From assembly GCA_030612305.1 (NCBI GenBank), contig JAUWOG010000075.1, forward strand, positions 1 to 8,385: DNA of 8,385 bases, in the 5' to 3' direction. Numbering within the stretch: position 1 is the stretch's first letter; every line of letters starts with the position of its first letter. The DNA is from Armatimonadota bacterium (lineage in GTDB: Bacteria; Armatimonadota; Zipacnadia; Zipacnadales; UBA11051). Both the position numbers and the translations under genes were made by a program. This document shows positions 6,710 through 8,385 of the stretch, piece after piece. The notes under the pieces were generated by a model. The model was not told the origin of the DNA. It saw only the letters and a list, made by a program, of their open reading frames with translations, and searched no databases.

Positions 6710-7405
6710 AACGGGACTGTGTTTCAAGGTTGGTAGAATATCCCTCCACACGAGGTGTCTGTGGAAACGGTCGGCGATGGTTCGGGCGAGGGAGCGCTTC
6801 AAGCGGCTTTCGTCCATCGAATATCCGGCGGCGGCGATGCTGCCCACGTCGTCCGGCGCAAGCCCGCAGGGGGGAAAGCGGCTGAACTGCTCGAGGTCGG
6901 TACTCAGGTTGATGGCGAAACCGTGGTAGGTTATCCACGAGCGGACAGCGACGCCAATGGCGGCGATCTTCTTGTCGGCGATCCAGACGCCGGTCTTGCC
7001 GGAGATGACATGGGCCGGGATACGAGAGTCAGCCAGCGCCTCAATGATGGCGGCCTCGATGTTGCGGAGGTGGGCATGGAGGTCTCGGCTGTGCCCGGCG
7101 AGTGCGATAATCGGGTAGCCGACGATCTGGCCGGGCCCATGCCAGGTGAGCTGCCCGCCCCGGCTGACGCGGATGACGCGGAGACCTTCGGCCCGGAGCC
7201 TCCCGGCGACCTCGAGGTCCGACTGATTTGCAGAACGCCCGACCGTAAGAACTGGCGGGTGCGTGACGAAGAGCAGGTAGTCGTCCCGCTCGCCATCCAG
7301 CTTGGCCTGCAACAGGTCCTGCTGCATCTGCAGGGCGTCGGAGTACGGTTGCAGACCGCAGTCAATGGTGACGAGCCGCGTGCGGGGCGAGTCAGGTTCA
7401 TTCAC
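6707..7405 (-). CDS. lipB: Octanoyl-[ACP]:protein N-octanoyltransferase LipB
   Basis: The product is 232 aa, the usual length of LipB (about 210-240). It moves octanoate from acyl carrier protein onto the lipoyl-domain lysine of enzymes such as pyruvate dehydrogenase E2 or GcvH, in the cytoplasm; LipA then inserts sulfur. Family signatures are intact: GLQPY (17-21), HPPVLTVGR (49-57), RGGQLTWHGPGQIVGYP (82-98), KTGVWI (137-142), KKIAAIGV (145-152), HGFAIN (161-166) and FPPCGL (177-182). The thiol-lysine pair is Lys146 and Cys180, with the same 34-residue spacing as Lys135/Cys169 of Escherichia coli LipB. The start is GTG at 7403-7405, eight bases inside the glycosyltransferase gene and without a clear ribosome site, so translation is probably coupled. 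No lipA is in the window. Confidence 0.96.
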   Translation of the reverse strand: MNEPDSPRTRLVTIDCGLQPYSDALQMQQDLLQAKLDGERDDYLLFVTHPPVLTVGRSANQSDLEVAGRLRAEGLRVIRVSRGGQLTWHGPGQIVGYPIIALAGHSRDLHAHLRNIEAAIIEALADSRIPAHVISGKTGVWIADKKIAAIGVAVRSWITYHGFAINLSTDLEQFSRFPPCGLAPDDVGSIAAAGYSMDESRLKRSLARTIADRFHRHLVWRDILPTLKHSPV

Positions 7406-8385
7406 GATAGGGCGCGCCTGCTTGCTGATATAGCTCGATGTAGTTGGCGATCATGTTGTCCAGGCTATGGTGAGTCTCGACAAAGCGGGAGGCTGCTGAG
7501 GCTTTCTCAGCGGCCGCTCGCGGGTTGGTGAGTGCTCGCTGAATGGTGTCTGCAAGGGCGGCGGCGTCGGCAGGCGGCGCAAGCCAGCCATGAGTGCCGG
7601 CACCGATGAGACCCGCTGTGCCCGGCACGTCTGTGGCAACGATGGGGACTTCGGCGGCCATTGCCTCGAGCAGAACGTAAGGGAGGCTCTCCCAGAGCGA
7701 TGGCAGCACAAAGACGTCGAGGGCTGCGAGGAGATCGGGGATATCATCGCGGCGGCCGAGGAACTCGACGCGGTCGGTGATGCCGAGGGAGTCTGCGTGG
7801 TTGATGAGCCTATCGTGCTCAGGCCCGTCACCGGCGAGCAGAAGGACGGGATTGCCGGAGAGGCGGGCGAACGCTTCCAGGAGATAGCGGTGCCCTTTCT
7901 GCGGAGTGAGTACTGCGACGGTGCCGATGACGGCATCGAAGTCGCTGATGCCAAGGGCGCGGCGGAGGTCTTCGACGTCGGCCTGAGAGTGGTAGTCGTC
8001 GGCCCTGATGCCGGTCGGGATGATGACGGTATTGTCCGGCGTTGCGACACCGTGGGCGATCGCATCCTGGCGGTCTGTCTCCGAGGCGAGCACGAAGAGG
8101 TCGGTATAGCGCGCGGCGAACCGCTCGAGTCGGGTGTAGAGGGCGCGGCGGGGCGATGAGAAGCGCATCTGGAACGCGAAGCAGTGGGGGCTGTAGAGGT
8201 TCGCGCAATTGAGTGAGCGAGCAGCGATGCGTGCGAGGAAGCCGGCCTTTGAACTGTGGCTGTGGACAATGTGTGGCCGCCACTGACGGATGACTTGGCG
8301 GATCTGTCTCATGCAGTGGAAGTCTGAGATGGGGGAGACGTTGCGGCGCATGGGCACTTCTGTGACCTCGATGCCCGCCAACCTC
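7398..8385 (-). CDS. GT4-type glycosyltransferase (N-terminus beyond window)
   Basis: The frame is open to the right window edge. The first possible start inside (TTG at 8379-8381) lies in the middle of a conserved region, so about 50-60 N-terminal residues are missing. About 328 residues are visible. Counting from that TTG: RPHIVHSHSSKAGFLAR (35-51) is typical of GT4 polysaccharide transferases; SETDRQDAI (100-108) is followed by NTVIIPTGI; GTVAVLTPQKGH (153-164) carries the phosphate-contacting Lys162; LLLAGDGPEHDRL (180-192) follows. The nucleotide-sugar E-x7-E motif is Glu231...Glu239 (ESLPYVLLEAM). It is a GT-B fold, retaining, cytoplasmic or membrane-peripheral enzyme that adds a sugar from an NDP donor to a lipid-linked glycan; donor and acceptor are unknown. 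Its stop overlaps the lipB start by eight bases. Confidence 0.93.
   Translation of the reverse strand, partial: RLAGIEVTEVPMRRNVSPISDFHCMRQIRQVIRQWRPHIVHSHSSKAGFLARIAARSLNCANLYSPHCFAFQMRFSSPRRALYTRLERFAARYTDLFVLASETDRQDAIAHGVATPDNTVIIPTGIRADDYHSQADVEDLRRALGISDFDAVIGTVAVLTPQKGHRYLLEAFARLSGNPVLLLAGDGPEHDRLINHADSLGITDRVEFLGRRDDIPDLLAALDVFVLPSLWESLPYVLLEAMAAEVPIVATDVPGTAGLIGAGTHGWLAPPADAAALADTIQRALTNPRAAAEKASAASRFVETHHSLDNMIANYIELYQQAGAPYRE

Noticed and set aside
6669..6938. N-terminal extension of the membrane protein, reaching into lipB
   Set aside because: The added residues are Arg/Pro-rich and are lipB read in another frame. Starts at 6668 or 6707 are far more credible.
1..8385. CRISPR arrays, tRNA/rRNA genes, transposases, defence systems
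   Set aside because: No spaced repeats, cloverleaf-like sequence, transposase motif or nuclease/toxin domain was seen on either strand.

Overview
This window is a run of seven genes, all on the minus strand and tightly packed (overlaps of 1-8 bases or gaps of about 40-55 bases). The first and last genes run off the window edges. The DNA is GC-rich, and long spurious open frames lie opposite the real genes. Secreted proteins with Ala-rich signal peptides, a polytopic polymerase/ligase of the O-antigen type and lectin-like domains suggest a free-living, probably Gram-negative-type environmental bacterium. The style (a TPR region fused to laminin-G-like modules, and CBM-like small secreted proteins) recalls planctomycete/Lentisphaerae/Armatimonadota-type genomes, but the phylum cannot be fixed from this sequence.

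In transcription order (right to left): (1) a GT4-type glycosyltransferase lacking its N-terminus (7398-8385); (2) lipB, octanoyltransferase, starting with GTG inside the end of gene 1 (6707-7405); (3) an unrecognised membrane protein with about seven membrane segments, whose upstream ATG overlaps the lipB stop as TGATG (5943-6668, or to 6707); (4) an O-antigen ligase/polymerase-like (Wzy_C) membrane protein (4604-5902); (5) a small secreted CBM6/35-like protein (4009-4563); (6) a large secreted protein of about four concanavalin/laminin-G-like modules (1906-3954); (7) a secreted protein with three TPR-like repeats followed by lectin-like modules, continuing past position 1 (1-1850). Gene 7 is easily missed because its frame has no stop inside the window.

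The most plausible reading is a cell-surface glycan locus. A cytoplasmic glycosyltransferase extends a glycan, the Wzy_C-type protein polymerises or ligates it outside the inner membrane, and three exported proteins with carbohydrate-binding-type folds bind or organise it. lipB is a housekeeping lipoylation gene caught in the same transcription unit. The shared pathway is inferred from gene order and is not shown directly.

No tRNA, rRNA, CRISPR array, insertion sequence or convincing promoter was seen. Two RNA hairpins stand out. One overlaps the stop of the ligase gene (4591-4615), and one lies just before the internal start of the membrane protein (6676-6694). There is no gene-free stretch longer than about 55 bases.
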